From positions 65,896,996-65,960,995 of the forward strand of contig CM043970.1 of the NCBI GenBank assembly GCA_014529385.2: a stretch of 64,000 nucleotides of DNA, given 5' to 3'. The notes beneath the pieces were generated by a model, which did no database searches, was not told where the DNA came from, and worked only from the letters and a program-made list of their open reading frames with translations. The translations under genes and the position numbers were made by a program. This DNA comes from Adiantum capillus-veneris. Taxonomy: Eukaryota; Streptophyta; Polypodiopsida; Polypodiales; Pteridaceae. Below, piece after piece: positions 61,451 through 64,000 of this stretch; within the stretch, counting starts at the first letter, position 1, and the number at the start of each line of letters is the position of its first letter.

Positions 61451-62099
61451 ATATATATATATTTATTTATTTATCCATTTATACACATGCACACACACAC
61501 ACACATATATATAAATAAGAAAACCATGGTAAAGAGAAGAAAATCCGATACAATGATGTCAAGACTTAGTTTTAAAATCTTACAAATTTAAAAAAATTTG
61601 ATTCCGAACACTGCTTCACCTTATGTATATCTGGTTAAATTCAACCTAAAGATTTTATCACTTTCTTATTTTTTTAGAAACCCATCGTGACCTTTTCACT
61701 TGTTCCTTTAGTATTGTATCTGTGCGATATGTAAGTAGTGAATATCTTTTTTTTGAAGCCATTATGAATACCTTAATTCAACGTTTATTGGGTTTAATAA
61801 GTGGTAGAGTTTTTTATTGGCAATCTGATGCTCCACATCAGATAATGTTATGGGATTGTGTCCACACATCCACACTCGCATGTCACAGGGGTTGAACGAT
61901 AGCGGGCGTGCTTTAAGCCCCTCGCCTTGATCACTAGATTAAGTCGGAGAGTTCTTCTTAAATGATTTGGGACATTGCCTTGACCCCACTTAAATCCCTT
62001 TGCATTAAAAAATAGTATAAATTAAATGGGTGAAGTCTAGGCATGGGTCCCTAAGCTAAGGTCAATAATAATTTGTTTGGCGTTTTGTTAAGCACTTCT
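61451..62099. other. AT-rich spacer, no gene
   Basis: (TA)n and (CA)n at about 61450-61515. No protein-like frame. Confidence 0.6.
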
Positions 62100-62326
62100 T
62101 GTTGGAATTATGGTTGCAGAGAAACACACACAGCTTGGAGAAGACGAAGGAAGGTCAAGGCACACAATAGAGAGTGTGTTACTTAGTGTGCAATGGAAAG
62201 ATAGATAGCCCTAGAGTGATGGGCGTATATACAATGCACGGGGGGAAAAACCTCCTAAAGAGGGAAAAAATGCCCCGGCGGTCCTAGTGTGTTCACACAC
62301 ATCACTACCACATGTATATGGTAACA
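62100..62326 (-). mobile_element. 3' LTR of the minus-strand copia element, 227 bp
   Basis: Plus-strand limits TGTTGGAATT and GGTAACA. On the minus strand it starts TGTTACC after the polypurine stretch AGGGGGGATT (62336-62327). It is homologous to the LTR at 53813-54036. The 5' LTR must lie right of the window. Confidence 0.85.
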
Positions 62327-62401
62327 AATCCCCCCTGGAGTGATGCGGTGAACAAGAGCTGGCACATGAGTAAAGGGAAGTGCCATGCCCTGAGGACAGG
62401 A

Positions 62402-64000
62402 TCAGTCCACAAAGGGGAGTAAGCCCAAAGCTTTGCGGAAAGCTTCAAGCTTCTCACAAGACAATGCCTTTGTGAAAAGATCTGCAAGGTTGTCCTGTGT
62501 TGGCACATAAGCCAAGCTGATCTCTCCTGCTGAGAGCCTCTCCCTAACATAGTGGTAATGCACCTCAATGTGCTTTGTGCGAGCATGAAAAATTGGGTTC
62601 CTCACAACTACCAATGCGCTCTGACTGTCACTGTAGATAGTGTTGGTAGTGTCCTGTCCAACACCCAAATCAGCCATTAGGCGTCTGAGCCATACACACT
62701 CAACCGTAGCTGTGAAGACTGCCCTGTACTCAGCCTCACAACTCAAAGTGGCCAGAGTAGGTTTCTTCTTGCTCAACCATGATATACATGAACTGCCAAG
62801 CATGAAACAAAAACCAGTTGTGGACACTCGCGTGTCAAAACAACCAGCCCAATCTGAGTCCGAAAAAGCATGTAAGTCTGGTGGCAATGATCCCCCCTTG
62901 GGATAAAACAAGCCAAGATGTAAAGTGCCACTAAGGTAGCGGAAAATCCTCTTGACAGCCTGCCAATGCTTAGACCCTGGGCTATGCATAAATCTGCTGA
63001 CTTGTGAGACTGCAAACTGAATATCCGGCCTCGTGTTGCATACATAAATGAGGCAGCCAACAGCAGTTTGGTAAAGAGTGACATCAGCAGGATCACCAGC
63101 ATCATGTAGACTCAACTTCAAACCTAGTTCCATGGGAGTGGAAATAGGTTTGCAATCCTCAAGTCCAAACTTACATAGCAATGTCTCTATGTAACTTTTC
63201 TGACACAAGCCAATACCACCATCACACTGCTTAAACTGTATACCCAAATAATGATGCAACAGCCCCAAATCTTTCATCTTGAAAGTAGCATTCAAATCAG
63301 CCTTAAATTCAGTAATATGTCTCTCGTTTGGTCCAGTGATCAGCAAATCATCAACATAAAGAACCACAATGAGAAGTACATCACCCTCACGCTTTACATA
63401 CAATGTGCTTTCTGTTGGACTGTTACAAAAGCCTTGTTTGACCAAATGAGTGTTAGCTTTCTCATACCAAGCACGAGGAGATTGCTTCAACCCATACAAA
63501 GCCTTGTTAGATTTGCACACTTTGTCCTCTTGTCCTTTTATGACAAAACCGCGAGGCTGCGTTACATAAACTTCCTCAAATATGTCACCATTCAAGAAAG
63601 CAGTAACAATGTCTGATTGATGTACATCCCAACCAAAATGAGCTGCCAATGCACATAGAAAATGCACAGTAGTCATACGACAAGTGGGAGCAAAGTCTCT
63701 TCATAATCTATGCCTTTTTGCTGTGCATAACCCTTTGCAACAAGTCAAGCCTTATGGCGATCAATCTCACCATCCGGCTTGCGTTTCAACTTGTAAACCC
63801 ACTTCGTACCAATGGACTTTTTTCCAGGAGGCAAATCACATAAAGTCCATGTGTCATTTTATATAAGTGCATCATATTCTGATATGCTTTGGTTGTGTCT
63901 AGCTTACATGATGTTGAGGAGCCTCTGACTTTTGATGAAGCATAACAATCTGATCCATAAGATGCATAGCGAGAGCCTGAACGAGTACGACTAGACAAAG
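62402..64000 (-). pseudogene. Ty1/copia pol: reverse transcriptase and RNase H, upstream part damaged
   Basis: A 424-codon frame (63676-62402) contains most of the reverse transcriptase palm, with the catalytic LYVDDLLITG (about 63350) and the QSPRAWYEK and PDIQFAVSQVSRFMHSPGSK motifs. RNase H keeps its acidic residues in SDSDWAGC, LSCEAEY and YSDSQSAL, and the conserved C-terminal LADLFTKAL ends before the stop. Upstream, the coding continues but is broken: a one-base deletion just before 63676 (ETF/APTC region), TGA in place of Arg at about 63748-63750, TAA in place of Lys at about 63863, and a micro-inversion at 63883-63944. The long open part suggests a fairly young insertion, yet this copy cannot make a full polyprotein. 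Confidence 0.9.
63883..63944. other. 62-bp micro-inversion in copia pol
   Basis: The surrounding copia coding is on the minus strand, but here the plus strand reads ALVVSSLHDVEEPLTFDEA, the conserved segment found at 45385-45445 and 36705-36755 in the other copies. The piece is bounded by the inverted 7-mers TATGCTT (63883-63889) and AAGCATA (63938-63944). About 33 bases of the following conserved codons are missing next to it. Confidence 0.8.

Overview
The window is nuclear DNA of a land plant. It carries a spliced AP2/ERF transcription factor gene, canonical GT-AG introns, Ty1/copia and Ty3/gypsy retroelement debris, a plant-type hAT element, and many long (GA/CT)n and (CA/TG)n microsatellites. 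The loose gene spacing and layered transposon decay suggest a large, repeat-rich genome. A fern or other seed-free plant is my guess, but the sequence does not prove it. There are no rRNA genes, CRISPR arrays or bacterial operons.

Layout. 1-3.6 kb (minus): an unrecognised membrane-anchored open frame at the left edge, then frameshifted gag-like coding with two zinc knuckles and a candidate primer-binding site. 3.6-11 kb: mostly non-coding, AT-rich. 11.0-15.1 kb: a broken SWIM-domain transposase gene (minus) divergent from a fragment of a partner gene (plus), with a MITE between them. 15.4-18.4 kb: tandem duplications and a small 118-codon gene. 18.6-29.0 kb, the most interesting region: a 14-exon gene (minus) joining a ParB/sulfiredoxin-like domain to a beta-class DNA methyltransferase-like domain, divergent from an uninterrupted four-exon, 1079-residue MULE-like/SWIM transposase gene (plus). 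The roughly 2.9 kb between them holds a 532-bp tandem duplication and a foldback hairpin of about 335 bp. 30.2-31.2 kb: another methyltransferase-like copy, degraded. 31.8-46.5 kb: gypsy and copia remnants, tandem repeats and a minisatellite.

46.5-53.6 kb: a 7.1-kb hAT-type element with an 8-bp target duplication, nested in a copia element. It carries a BED/DUF659/hAT-C transposase (minus) and, convergent to it, a protein-kinase-like gene (plus). Both genes are broken. Both ends have arrays of small stem-loops. 53.6-54.0 kb: the rest of the interrupted copia element and its 224-bp LTR. 54-57 kb: little. 57.2-58.1 kb: the ERF gene, probably the only ordinary host gene here, whose single intron is largely a (CT)n tract. 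60.0-61.5 kb: a complete-looking miniature LTR retroelement (minus). 62.1-64.0 kb: a copia element on the minus strand with its 3' LTR, a long open reverse transcriptase/RNase H region and a 62-bp micro-inversion.

The central inference is that the SWIM transposase and the ParB/methyltransferase-like gene belong together. The same divergent pair occurs twice, at 11-15 kb and at 18.6-29 kb, in opposite orientations, and a third methyltransferase relative lies next door. This would be a two-gene DNA transposon whose companion gene resembles bacterial or phage ParB-methylase proteins. The transposase copy at 25.5-29.0 kb is open throughout. The companion gene has a frameshift, a probable nonsense codon and an unresolved splice junction.
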